A stretch of DNA of 64,000 nt from Bugula neritina (taxonomy: Eukaryota; Bryozoa; Gymnolaemata; Cheilostomatida; Bugulidae), in NCBI GenBank assembly GCA_964035545.1, contig OZ037772.1, positions 2,674,501 to 2,738,500 of the forward strand, in the 5' to 3' direction. The notes below the pieces were generated by a model. That model had not been told where the DNA came from and ran no database searches. It saw only the letters and a list, made by a program, of their open reading frames with translations. How positions within the stretch are numbered: position 1 is the first letter of the stretch; every line of letters starts with the position of its first letter. Positions 37,861 through 50,177 of the stretch are shown here, piece after piece. The position numbers were made by a program, and so were the translations under genes.

Positions 37861-40675
37861 ATTCAATTACAAATTTTAAAACTTGGTTTTACGTAGACAA
37901 CTACTAACCTATAGTTCATCACAAAACGGTTGAAAATCATCATTTACTGCATATTTAAGAGTAATTTTCTGGTAGTGTGGTCGACATGATAATTGAAATT
38001 AAAATAGGAAAAATAATTATTTTGTGATTTACAGCAAGTTACAAACTAGCGAAATGGAATAGTCCATTTGAAAATAGTCAAATTAGTTACCTTTCTTGAT
38101 GTTGCGTAGCTAACGTTAGTTATTAGTAGCCGCCCGAAGAGTAACATTCATGTGATTTGAGCTACGAATAACGAGAATCTGTGACAAACCCGCTTCTTAA
38201 TAACTTTACGCGATATAAACTCACGCTACAATAGGGCTATTTTGCCATCCCTACGTCAGAATAGGACACGGAGGGCAAGCTCGCGGGCAAGTCTGGGCAA
38301 GTCTAAGACACCTAATATGACCACTTTTACTTGCACTTTTGTAGTGTTTTCGTATAAGAAATTGAATAAAATGCTGATAAAACAGTTGAAAAGCATGCAA
38401 ACTTTTGCTCAAATGTAATAAATAACCTGGATGCTTACGGCCTTTAAAGGGTCATCTCTCTGCGAATTTTAATAGCATGGTGCCAATTAGACTTGAAAAA
38501 ATTTCAAGGCACTACAAAGCACTAAGCCCATTCTTACAAGTAGTTTCAAAGTGCACTGGAATTTCAGTTTACTTGTCATTGTATAGAATCCTGATCTACA
38601 CTATATAGCATTCACTATTGCCTGCTTCTTCTAAGCATCTATAATGTATTAACTACAGTTTGCTTTGAGAAGTGAATTTCTACTTGGTATTTTTTCCTTA
38701 TCGTTCTGTTGTTTGCCAGTAGTCTTAATTTAATGGATTTTCCCTTTTCAAAAGTGGTTGTGACAGTCAAAACACATCATGCAGCCTGCAACTACACAAT
38801 CAGTCAGTAATTTCTTCCATTAAAGTAGCTCTTCTGGTTACTCTTGCTCACCTAAAAGCCTGAGCCTCATTCAAATTGCAATTTTTTAGAGTTGTTAGTT
38901 TTTCATGCAGTCTTTCATTTTTTTTTTTTGTTAGGCACAAAATTAGTATTCACTAGACCTAATCTTTCATCTGCATGTATGCCTATTGTTTGTTCATTAA
39001 AGAAAAACCTCTGCTGAATATTGAACTAATAATGAAAATAAATTCCCTAAACTAAAAGTAGCAGTGTGATTTTGGTATTACAATTAGTTGTTAGCATAGA
39101 GTCAAGTTATTGACAGGAATTTTCAAATTGAAATGAATGAATTTCATTGTAAGTCAGCAAGATTTAGTCTAAGTAAACATAGCATTACATCGTGTTTTAT
39201 TTAGCATTTGCAGAAGGCAACATATATTTTAAGGATTATTGTAAACTTAAATGTAATTTTAAGTACTTTCCATGTTTGTTATTGTAGATGGTCTTGTTCT
39301 TTAGGATGGATGTGACAACTCCTTGTGTCAAGCTTAACTGATTGACTACTGAATCCCAATCATATGTTTTGCCAAAAAATGTGAAAATGGAGTGCATGTC
39401 TACTTTATTTGAGAAAATATTAAAAATACTTTTGAAACTTCATCTAGCCAAACAATACAACAGTTTGATTTTATTAAAAAATATCATTTGCACAAAAATG
39501 TATTATGTAATCGAACAATTTCTAGAAAAAAAGTGCTTTCCTCCAGTTTTGCTAATGAACTACATTTTTCATTATATGCTTGTCTTTATAATTTTATTAA
39601 TTGTTTTTTCTGGTGAGTCAATTAAAGTCAATTCAACCTAGAAAAGTCTGAATTTCAGACTTAATTTCAAGCTAGAATATTCACATTTTTAGGTCTGCGT
39701 TTGCAAACATTGTTGTGTGACTTTACTTTTTATATTTTTTGAAATAAATATCTTTTTAGCTTGTGCCTATTCATGATTAGAATAGTATAATAATATTTAA
39801 CTTTTCTTCAATTTCAATAGATGAAAATGTTGATCAGTTGGAGTATTCAGTTTAGCTGAATTTTACTTGCTTCTGCGAAAACAATCTTTTGGAGTTGTCT
39901 GCCCTCTCTTTAGGTAATTTTTTTGACCTATGGTCAACGCAATAATTATAACTTTTTAAAGATGCTCGTGAACCTAACAATATAGCATAACTATCAAACC
40001 ACATTATTCAATATCTGCATAAAATTTAGCCGATAAGCTGCCACCCAATGAGCTTGAAAAGATATTAGAATTCTAGCTCAGTGCTGCCATTAATGTAGAT
40101 ATTTATAATGATATAAAGCCAAAACTCATTTATATAATGATATAAAGCCAAAACTCATTATTGCATGAAATTATCTAACCATTCCTGACAAAGAATCGAG
40201 ATAATAACTCCAAAGTTGGTCAGTTAAAACCACAGCAATAATACTTTAATCATTATAATTGTCAGGTTTAATTTTATACCAAGCCCCAATAAGTACATAT
40301 AACTATGACAACACAGCCTAAGCACCTCCAATGCAAGAAATTTAGTATTGTGGTGCTGCAAATCCTCCAGTTACAAATGAGTAGAGCTTTCATGATTATT
40401 GGTCTACCATAATGTTTATTTAGTTTTAAGGACTAGCATAAATGCTATTATATGCGGGAGGTATTTGAAAAGCTTCCAACTCCATCTTCAACTACGGGCT
40501 ATTATAATTATGCCGATAAACGAGATACTACACTCAGGCTGCCCTGTTATAGTACTATGATTGGCTACTGCAAAATTTTTGCCGATAGACAACATTTAAT
40601 TATGATGTAATGTATCTCGTATTGGTACATAAGTGTTATGTCTGAGGACGAGATACTGTGAAATTATGCCCTGAT
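37861..40675. other. Intergenic, no supportable gene
   Basis: A slightly GC-richer island at 38200-38310 (GGGCAAGCTCGCGGGCAAGTC) and a 30-bp direct repeat near 40105-40160 (GATATAAAGCCAAAACTCAT twice). The 99-codon frame at 39342-39641 is Leu/Ile-rich and unrecognised. Confidence 0.5.
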
Positions 40676-41551
40676 TTTACTAATGTTGTTGCCATTGCTT
40701 GTCTCTACATTGCTTAACTCGTATAACAGCAAACATTGAAATAAATTTTCCTTGAGGCACATTTCTTTTCAATTTGGCCACATGGGGCACAATGGGCCAC
40801 GCTGACCGGGCACAATGGGCCACCTGATTATTGCACCCTGATCACTGTTACTAGTTTGTTTGCCCAAAAAGTTGGTTGAAATGTTACTAAAATCTATAGA
40901 TATAGCCATTTCTGACCTTTTTGTAAAATATCAAAAACATCATGGTAAGATCACAAAACTACAATTTGAAGCTCCCCTAATATATACATCTGGTGAGGTT
41001 AAAGCTTTGCCATTTTATACATAATACAAAACACTCTGCTGTTGCTACTATAGTAGATAGTCATGATAATCATTATATATCACATCATTGAGGGAATATA
41101 CATGTATTTGACTGAAATAAATTGTGATTTGCTCATTTGCTCCCCCCTCTCCCTTCTGTACTCCAGTCACAAACCTCAGCCATGCATGCACCTTAGCTAA
41201 AGTACATAAAAAAGTCGACTCGGAATTTTGTAGTACATGTTACTAAAGTTCTTTTTAATAAACGTTCCTCTGAAGTGAAAATAACAGAACATTTTTAGTT
41301 CTAAACAGTAATGATAATGGCACTGCAGACCCGAGTGACGTGCATTTGATTTTGCCTTCCTCTGCTATCCGTAGTGGCACAAACTGTACAGCTAAAACAT
41401 GAATTTTGCTGTAGATATGAAAGAGTATCTTTATTTATTTGTAATATTAAATAAATAAAGATGAGATGTAACAAAATACGCAAAATTTCAATATATTTGT
41501 TATGTCCCACCCAGTGGCCCATTGTACCCCGGTACCGGGGCACAATGGGCC
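40676..41551 (-). mobile_element. Repeat family R1, copy 4 (opposite orientation, 3' truncated)
   Basis: Reverse complement of copy 2 from the CLASP-side junction to TTAGTAAAATC, but it lacks the final ~250 bp present in other copies. It extends further at the other end (41470-41551) and finishes in a 36-nt palindrome. It stands just outside segmental copy B. Confidence 0.8.
41516..41551. repeat. 36-nt near-perfect palindrome GGCCCATTGT...ACAATGGGCC
   Basis: 18-nt arms around GGTACC with a single mismatched pair. The arm, GGCCCATTGTGCCCC, is the same motif that occurs twice directly repeated inside R1, so it is probably a recognition or terminal sequence of the element. Confidence 0.9.
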
Positions 41552-41737
41552 AATTTTTTCGTCATGAAAATTTCACTATTCTGAAAGTTGTGAGAGAGAT
41601 AGAAACAACAAACTGGTACCTGTAATAGACAACAGATGCAACATTAAGACTAGAAATTATTGAACTAGTAACTTGAAAAACAGACGAATGAGAGCAACAA
41701 ATGCAAAATTCGGCCCGTTGTGCCCCCGTTACCCCTA

Positions 41738-41975
41738 TACTGTATATGTACACAGCGTAAGTATACTGTGTAGATATATAGTGTAAGTATACTGTGTATG
41801 TACACAGTATAAGTATGTAGTGTAGGTATATAGTGTAAGTATACTGTGTATGTACACAGTGTAAGTATACTGTGTAGGTATATAGTGTAAGTATACTGTA
41901 TAGGCACACAGTGTAAGTATGTATAGTGCAAGTATATAGTGTAAGTATATACAGTAAGTATACAGTATAAGTATA
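41738..41975. repeat. GTAAGTATACTGTGTAGG satellite, array 3
   Basis: Longest array of this satellite, preceded by CGTTGTGCCCCCGTTACCCC as at the R1 end in copy A. Forms the left edge of segmental copy B. Confidence 0.8.
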
Positions 41976-42318
41976 CAGTGTAATTATCAGAGCAAGTAAT
42001 TAAGTAGAAATATCCGTGTAGCTATCTAAGAGTTATGAATCACCTTAAAATAACTATTTGCAGGTAAAAATGAATTCAAAGTGAAATTCAAAGCCAAGAT
42101 ATCAACTGTAATATACAATATAATATAATATTCAATATAACATAAAATATAATACTTGATATAATGTTAAATTTGAAATGTTATACAGTATGTATTATAT
42201 AACATAATGCTTATTATATTGAAAAACAAGAGAATAGACTCAAGACTCCCTGACACACTTCACTTATGTGGTAATAAAATATTCTCATATACAAACTAGT
42301 TTTCATTTACATACTCAC

Positions 42319-43536
42319 TCCATAATCTCTGAGCACAGGCTTGTCACTCTGCATTCAGATAAGCTTTGATCTGAACAGACAACTCCTAATCTACAGAGAA
42401 AATTTAATATTTGTGACACAGAATAATATAAAATAATCCTGCAGCATCCTGTTTCACAGAAATCTCATGGTTTTGTATTTAGGAATGAGCAAAGTACAAA
42501 TGGAGGAGTCTAAGCTACTCATTTACTTTGATATAACACATTTAATAAAACACAATAATTCTCATCACAGATTGTAGACTAATAATTATGGTTTTCATAC
42601 AAAATTAATTTGTCAGCAACTTCTTCTAGTTTGAAAAAAGCAATAGATTTTACTAAATTTACTACTAAACTGTTAATCTAAATATGAAATGGAAAATTCA
42701 ATATCCCGTAGCAAACAAATCATAAAGAAATACAAATATTTTGTAGGAAAAAATTGCATTTATGCTTTCAAAGTTTTCAGTCAGAAATTCAATTTGACCG
42801 AGCTAAAATTTCACCAAGTTACATTGCATCTTAAAAGAATAGTAAGTGTGATCACAGCTAAACTAATATGTGTTATCACAACTAAACTATTATGAGTCAC
42901 CACAACTAGAATAGTATGAGTCATCACAACTAGAATAGTATGAGTCACCACAACTAGACTAGTATGAGTCATCACAACTAGAATAGTATGAGTCATCACA
43001 ACTAGAATAGTATGAGTCATCACAAGTAGAATAGTATGAGTCACCACAACTAGAATAGTATGAGTCATCACAACTAGAAGAGTATGAGTCATCACAACTA
43101 GACTAGTATGAGTCATCACATCTAGAATAGTATGAGTCACCACAACTAAAAGAGTATGAGTCACCACAACTAGAATAGTATGAGTCATCACAACTAGAAA
43201 AGTATGAGTCATCACAACTAGACTAGTATGAGTCATCACAACTAGACTAGTATGAGTCATCACATCTAGAATAGTATGAGTCACCACAACTAAAAGAGTA
43301 TGAGTCACCACAACTGGAATAGTATGAGTCATCACATCTAGAATAGTATGAGTCATCACAACTAAAATAGTATGAGTCATAGACCTACCTGCTTTTCTGC
43401 TTTACACCAGCCGGGTGTCTCCCAGCATAGATAAAGTGGTTGATATTGTCAGGGTAGCTGCGCGGTTTATCTCTGCATTTCTTGTATGCTTCCTCATCAA
43501 ACGTCTTACATGGACCAAACTCAAACACTTGGTTTA
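42319..43536 (-). pseudogene. Two exons of an unidentified gene, copy B (decayed)
   Basis: Exon 43536-43389 reads as in copy A (FEFGPCKTFDEEAYKKC..., NINHFIYAGRHPAG) and ends in phase 2, matching the phase needed by the next exon. That exon, 42390-42319, is 72 nt instead of 73: a 1-nt deletion after SLSEC shifts the frame before donor GGA|gtgagt. Together the copies imply an ancestral exon pair of 148 and 73 nt. Function unknown. Confidence 0.5.
42840..43382. repeat. 24-bp minisatellite with AP-1 cores, array B (about 22 units)
   Basis: Same unit as 1958-2612, with a different order of CATCTAGAA, CTAGACT and CTAAAAGAG variants, so the arrays have turned over independently while TGAGTCA was kept in almost every unit. 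Confidence 0.92.
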
Positions 43537-44304
43537 CTGTAACACAATATACTAGAACATGCTAGTCTATACTATACTAGGGTACACTATACTATACTAA
43601 GAACACACTAGAATATACAAAGTAATTGTTAACATTTGGTTCACTGTAACATAATATAAAAATATATTAGTTGCTGACAGACAGACAGACACTGCATAGT
43701 TTGTTAAGTCCTACTAATCAAACTGTAAATTTTTACCGGAAACAGTGTTAGAAGGTACATAGTATATTAGGTGCTCACCTGTATATAATACTATATGTAT
43801 ATGTACATAGTATATTAGGTGTTTACCTGTATATAGTACTATATGTATATAGTGTTTGGTATTTTTTTCAAACTGCTACAAATGCTCATAAAGAAACAAG
43901 CAATACAAGCCGCTAATATACTGCGTATACCAGCTTCATGCTACTTTACCTGAGCATTCTATGCTATTGAATGTTTATTTTCTGCAATATTTCTAGCTGT
44001 TATAGCTTTGAATTTAACATTTCTATGGTGTTTGTGATACAAGTTTCATTTGTTAATAAAGGTGTGCATTCTTTGGCTGAAATGTGGTTTACTTAGCTAG
44101 ACTGATGCTAGTGACTTCCAATATTACTATATTTATGATGCTGCTATTCTAGTAAACTGAATGGTGAAGACGTGACTAAGGAAAGAGACAGCACGTCACA
44201 AGACCGCTGTATCCAGGAGTCCTTGCCGAAGTGACTTCCCTCTTAACAACCGCATAGCATATAAACCCACAAATTAATCTACACCACCATCTTCTGTCCT
44301 ACAA

Positions 44305-46383
44305 TCTCAGTCTAACCAACCAATGGTAAGTCATAACCAACTTCTGTGGGTCACTCATTCAACATGGTGCATTCTGATTGCATCAATTAAACATCTGTTG
44401 AGTACTACTGCATGCTGTAGAACGTCCCGACCTGCAAGGAGCGGATGGTGGTGAGGAGTTTCTGATTGACGATTCAGATGAAGATATGTCCCTGGACCCT
44501 CTGACTCCGTCTGTAGAATACTCAAAGAGCTGTCCAATCATGACGAGAGGTTTGTCTTTCATCAAATAGTTGCTTTGGCCTATCGCTTGTTAAATAAATA
44601 AACGCTGCTGACATAATGAACAGTTTTAAAATAGTGCAGACTAACTTATCCCAATGTATACTGTTATATGGTCAGTGTCAAATGTGTATGTATAGACATA
44701 AAGAAAGAATACAAGCAATGGAAGACCTGATTTGTATGGCTAGAAAAGGTGGTAATGATGCCAGATGGGATGAACATTTTGAGACATTGCTCTTACTGTT
44801 GATTGAGACTCTACGAGACAGAGATGTAAAACAAGTTTATTAAATTAATGAAGTTTTCTCCTGTCATGTTATAAATAGCAATCAGTTAGTTGTTGTTCTG
44901 CTGTTACAACTTAGTTAAGCTGATACATGTTGTATTTAGGAATTGATAAGAACCCGGGCCTTGAAAGTGCTCCGAGAGCTGATCAAGTGGGAGAAACACC
45001 GATTTGATAGCTATGCTGAACTCACCATATACAATATCATACAAGCTCATAAGGATGCCAGCAAGTGGGTGAGAACTTTTTTGTCCAGTAATCCTGCTCA
45101 TTGGAATTGACATTACAGTACTGGTGATTCATAGTAAAATATATTTCTTGTTTTAAGCTTTTAGTACTGTTGCTTGTGATGGTGAAAGAAATGTGTTGAC
45201 TATAAACCTTTAGGTGTACCGAGCAGCTGAGGAGTGTGCTATAACACAGGCCAAGTCACTGAAGCCCGAGCACTCTGTCGTAGTACTGGCTAAACTAACG
45301 GGCAGTGTTGAGTACCCACTATCTGTAGCCGCTATAAAGACACTCACACATGATATTGAACGGATGAGTGAAGAATCCTTAATCAAAGTTATTCAACAGC
45401 TGATACCAGGTCTTATTAAGATATTACGCTATGGCTCTTGTAAAGTTTACCGACTAATATTAGGTCATCTGTTGAGATGTGTCACTAGTTTCTAGGATTT
45501 TATTTCTACTCGGTGTAAAAAATGTTGTAAGTTGATCTCACTTATAGTGTACACTGTAGTTGTGATCAACTTCTATGGCTTTTATAGGGCTATAAACATG
45601 AAAAGTGCAGGTGCAGGAAAGCTAGTTGCTTCGCTTTGGTCGCTCTTTACATGAAAATAGGAGATAATCTCAAGCCATATTTGTCTGTACTAACAAGCAG
45701 CAAGGTAGGCCATCAGTTCTTTACAAAAAACATGTCTGAAACTAAACTATAAAAATCTGCTGAGAATAAGTGCCTGTTCCTTTCACTCTAGTAAACAGTA
45801 AATCTTACGGATGTATATTTTACCCAAAATCGTATGTTTTGAACTGCCCCTAGCACATTTATAACCAAAGAGTTTTGGTAACAACCTTTTTATTTTAGTT
45901 ATTTTTATATGATAGTTTTCATACTTAGCTCAATAATTGAATTTACTACTTGTCTAAATAATACATCAGAGAAATGCAAAATAAATGTCATTTTCAATAT
46001 TAAAATTAATGTAGATTTCACCTCCCACGTCTAACATCACACATTTATAGAGTTGGTTATTAAATGACTAAGTCTTTGGTATAAATAAACTGAACAGTAT
46101 TTGGCTAATGACTATACACTGTACCATCATTATTGACTCTATGGTTGGCATCACATTTCCCTGACTATTCTATCTTTTGTAGCTGAAACTTCTCAATCTA
46201 TATATTAAGAGAGCAGAAGAAACGGTGCAGAGCTTCACCACGACACTATCACAAAGAAATAAGTTACTCAGGAATTACTTCCTTATATTCACAATAATCA
46301 GGTGTCGAGAGCCAGCATTGCCTCAGTTGACAACAAGATGGGAGACGCCCACGGTTACCCCATCAACGCTAAGGGTGCCATGA
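44305..46383 (+). pseudogene. CLASP-like 3' exons (C-terminal TOG domain), copy B
   Basis: Exons: 44305-44325 (microexon; acceptor AG changed to AA), 44421-44549 (1 nt shorter than in copy A, frameshifted), 44704-44825 (ERIQAMEDLICMARKGG...WDEHFETLLLLLIETLRD), 44940-45068 (TRALKVLRELIKW...YAELTIYNIIQAHKD), 45214-45420 (VYRAAEECAI...PGLIK), 45588-45704 (GYKHEKCRCRKASCFALVAL..., DNLKPYLSVLTSSK), and 46183 onward (LKLLNLYIKRAEE, then a frameshift to a stop at 46381). Order and wording match the CLASP C-terminal TOG domain, which recruits partners at microtubule plus ends and kinetochores. The donor after 45420 is AT instead of GT. Exons 44704-45704 are in frame, but the splice and frame lesions make a pseudogene most likely. 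Confidence 0.85.
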
Positions 46384-47377
46384 AAAATATGAAGAAACAT
46401 ACCCTCAACATGTAGACATTGCATCACCAGTCTGAGCTAATGTCAAGGTTAAACTCTGTTTCCTGTTGATGAACTTCCTTCTTGAATATCAGCTGTACCT
46501 TTACCTTGCACCTTGTGAAGATTTTAATTATATTCTCTTTGTATGATTAGGAAAATAGTTTAGATACAAATGTCACAATTGACCCTTTATTGTTTACGTG
46601 CTTTTGAAAATCCTGTTTGGTAATTTTTTATGTTGTTATGATCAATTGTTCAATAATAATAGATAATGATTACTTCTTCTAAAATTCCTTTGGGATGTTG
46701 CATGTTGCCTATTTTAAAGAAGAAAGTAATGCATTGTTTATAAATAAACAAAGGAAACAGCTCTGGTCTAGGGTAAACACAATGTCAATGATTTGAATCT
46801 CTGGTAAACAATAAGACATTTTCAATTTTCATGATGACTAGAGAAAGCTCTATTTAGCTGTTTATCACTAAACAATAGTTCTATATACTTCAAGTGGTCA
46901 ATTTCATGATCAAAGTTTAGCATAAAAAAAGCTATTGATAAATAGTCTATGAGAACGCAAGGAAATAGAATTGATATGAAGAACACAATTATTGACATCA
47001 TTGACATCTTCGGTGCATCTATTGATTCTATTATCAAGTATCAGCGGTTCACTTAGTTTTTTCAACTCTTTGTAAAAATGTTAGCTCAGCTAACAGACTG
47101 GTTTTATAAATTACACTTTGAAACATTTTTTTTTTGTAATTCTGTTATAAGCATTGTGCTACAGTGGCAAATTCTCAAGCCTACTTTTAACAGTCAGCTG
47201 TTGGAGCAGCAAAGTATTTTGGGTTGAATAGTGTATATTAATAACTTTCCTTTTAATGACTGACAGTCTAGTAGCAATACAAACAATACTTATACAAATT
47301 TTTTAGCATTTAGCTGTGTTGTTGGAAAAGTTTTGTAACTATTTGATTTATCTTGTTGCACACCAAAGCCCAATAGT

Positions 47378-47782
<405 letters not shown>

Positions 47783-47885
47783 GAGTCACTTGAGCTCTCT
47801 GGCTTGAGTTTACACACCTTTTAAATATGCTTTAGTAGAAACATAAGTTTCTACTATTGCGAAGGTGTGGGCCATGGTACTCTGT

Positions 47886-47932
47886 TCTGTGCTGATGAGG
47901 GGACAAACCCCGAAACAGCTGCTGTCCACAGA
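47886..47932 (+). ncRNA. Type I hammerhead ribozyme 1
   Basis: Stem I TCTGTG (47886-47891) pairs with CACAGA (47927-47932). The core CTGATGA (47892-47898) precedes stem II GGGG/CCCC with loop ACAAA. GAA (47912-47914) follows, then stem III ACAG/CTGT with a 3-nt CTG loop, then the GTC cleavage triplet; predicted cut after 47926. All invariant nucleotides are present. The short stem III is the kind that usually works as a dimer. Confidence 0.92.
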
Positions 47933-48157
47933 TTGAGGTATTATGCTCTCACTTAATGCTCAGCAATGACATTCAGTGATTGAGCTCTCTCACCATGGTC
48001 ACAAACTCAAGCTGCTAGCATTTTGCAAGGCTCGTGACTCTTAGGTGACCCCTAGAGTCACTTGAGCTCTCTGGCTTGAGTTTACACACCTTTTAAATAT
48101 GCTTTAGTAGAAACATAAGTTTCTACTATTGCGAAGGTGTGGGCCATGGTACTCTGT

Positions 48158-48204
48158 TCTGTGCTGATGAGGGGACAAACCCCGAAACAGCTGCTGTCCA
48201 CAGA
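48158..48204 (+). ncRNA. Type I hammerhead ribozyme 2
   Basis: Identical to ribozyme 1; CTGATGA at 48164-48170, predicted cleavage after 48198, exactly 272 nt beyond the first site. Confidence 0.92.
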
Positions 48205-48207
48205 TTG

Positions 48208-48372
<165 letters not shown>

Positions 48373-48475
48373 GAGTCACTTGAGCTCTCTGGCTTGAGTT
48401 TACACACCTTTTAAATATGCTTTAGTAGAAACATAAGTTTCTACTATTGCGAAGGTGTGGGCCATGGTACTCTGT

Positions 48476-48522
48476 TCTGTGCTGATGAGGGGACAAACCC
48501 CGAAACAGCTGCTGTCCACAGA
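48476..48522 (+). ncRNA. Type I hammerhead ribozyme 3
   Basis: Same core, stems and GTC triplet as ribozyme 1; predicted cleavage after 48516. Confidence 0.92.
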
Positions 48523-48747
48523 TTGAGGTATTATGCTCTCACTTAATGCTCAGCAATGACATTCAGTGATTGAGCTCTCTCACCATGGTCACAAACTCAA
48601 GCTGCTAGCATTTTGCAAGGCTCGTGACTCTTAGGTGACCCCTAGAGTCACTTGAGCTCTCTGGCTTGAGTTTACACACCTTTTAAATATGCTTTAGTAG
48701 AAACATAAGTTTCTACTATTGCGAAGGTGTGGGCCATGGTACTCTGT

Positions 48748-48794
48748 TCTGTGCTGATGAGGGGACAAACCCCGAAACAGCTGCTGTCCACAGA
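48748..48794 (+). ncRNA. Type I hammerhead ribozyme 4
   Basis: Same core, stems and GTC triplet; predicted cleavage after 48788, again 272 nt beyond ribozyme 3. Confidence 0.92.
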
Positions 48795-48983
48795 TTGAGG
48801 TATATATATATATATATATATATATATTACATCTTAACATTTTATCTGATGATTGTGTACATTCTATGCACATGAAACTAGTAGTAAAAAAGTGTTTTAA
48901 ATCAAATTTTATCGTTCTTTACTTTTATTTATTTACTCTGCTCTGCACTGCATTGAGCTCTCTTTAGTGGTAAACTATACACC

Positions 48984-48985
<2 letters not shown>

Positions 48986-49064
<79 letters not shown>
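48986..49064. repeat. (TA)n microsatellite
   Basis: About 80 bp pure TA repeat. A shorter tract at 48801-48827 directly follows retrozyme element 2. Confidence 0.95.
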
Positions 49065-49071
<7 letters not shown>

Positions 49072-50040
49072 AATGATTTTTTGGACTTTTCAATCAGCAT
49101 ATGGAAAACTGTAGTCAAAAAACAAGTGATCAAAATATTTATTTTATATAAATAAAAAGTGAAAAAAAATTTAAACAATTATTGCAAAATAATACTTGCA
49201 TAGACTTGCATGCCATATTAATTACAAGTGTAGGCTAAATAACAAAAGAATGTGATATATACCATAACAGTTTATAAAGTAGAATTTGTGACAACAATTT
49301 ATAGAACAGAATAATATTATAAATTCAACAACGCTGCAGCACTTTGAAACACAAAGCGTAAAGGTGCAGTCAGTACACAGAGTTTGTTGATGTAATATAG
49401 TGTTATATCAAAGTTTTAATGCTATATATGGGCTGACAGTCAAGCAGCAACCTACAAATAATTATATATATATGTGACCAAACACTACAATCTATACAAT
49501 CTATTCAATTGATTACAGATTGATAATAACAATAAAATTATATATATACAAGCGTTATAATTTCATTGAAAAAAATTGGTAAAACTGCTGTTTAATAAAT
49601 ATGATTCAACTTTTGATGAATAGTTTCAAAAATATTTTTAGAAAGTTTAGATTATTAATTATTATTAACATACACAGAATTGCTTTCAACCTCTTCAAAA
49701 AATCACAAGAGAGACAATTGCTAATACACAAAAAGAAAACAGAAATAATGTTGCTGAAACATAAGTTTATACAACAGTGTTTAAAGTATCATACTTTATT
49801 ATGACATAATTTAGTATGATAATATGAGAGGCAATCATGGCACAGGTAATGATATTATGGCACAGGTGATAATGACATGGTAAGAAGGGCACACAGCGAA
49901 AAGTAGGAAAACATGGCACACTTATGTTCAATTTTTCTAAACACCCATTCTCACCCTTATACCCTAATACTGAAAATGTGCCATTCTTACCTATTTTTCC
50001 ACTTGTGCCATAATAACCTGTATGTGCCATTTTAACCATA
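49065..50040. other. Noncoding end of segmental copy B with GGCACAGG tandem units
   Basis: 49630-49800 matches 8100-8280. 49840-50040 has degenerate units around ATTATGGCACAGGTGATAAT, partly in inverted orientation (GTGCCATTCTTACC). No gene. Confidence 0.6.
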
Positions 50041-50083
50041 GACACCACCCACAATGCATCAATTGGAAAAGATTCAAATCAAC

Positions 50084-50177
50084 CTTTATTGCTGAATTAT
50101 GAACCAACTCAAGGAAATCCTCCTGTAATTCTCCTGGAATCTTTTTGACAAAGCGTTGGAATTTGTCACATGTCAAG
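50084..50177 (-). other. Possible internal exon, family unknown
   Basis: Between acceptor ATTCTTAG and donor AAG|gttgat the minus strand reads LTCDKFQRFVKKIPGELQED, then FLELVHNSAIK. Composition is protein-like and the splice sites fit, but no partner exon was found. Confidence 0.3.

Larger units (their letters stand above)
48373..48800 (+). mobile_element. Retrozyme-like element 2 (T-U-T)
   Basis: By eye identical to element 1, displaced by 590 bp together with its (TA)n flank. T units at 48373-48528 and 48645-48800. The absence of differences suggests a very recent duplication or conversion. Confidence 0.85.

Noticed and set aside
41562-41931. Frames with YTYTIYLHSILTLYTYT repeats
   Set aside because: Satellite array read in several frames; not a gene.
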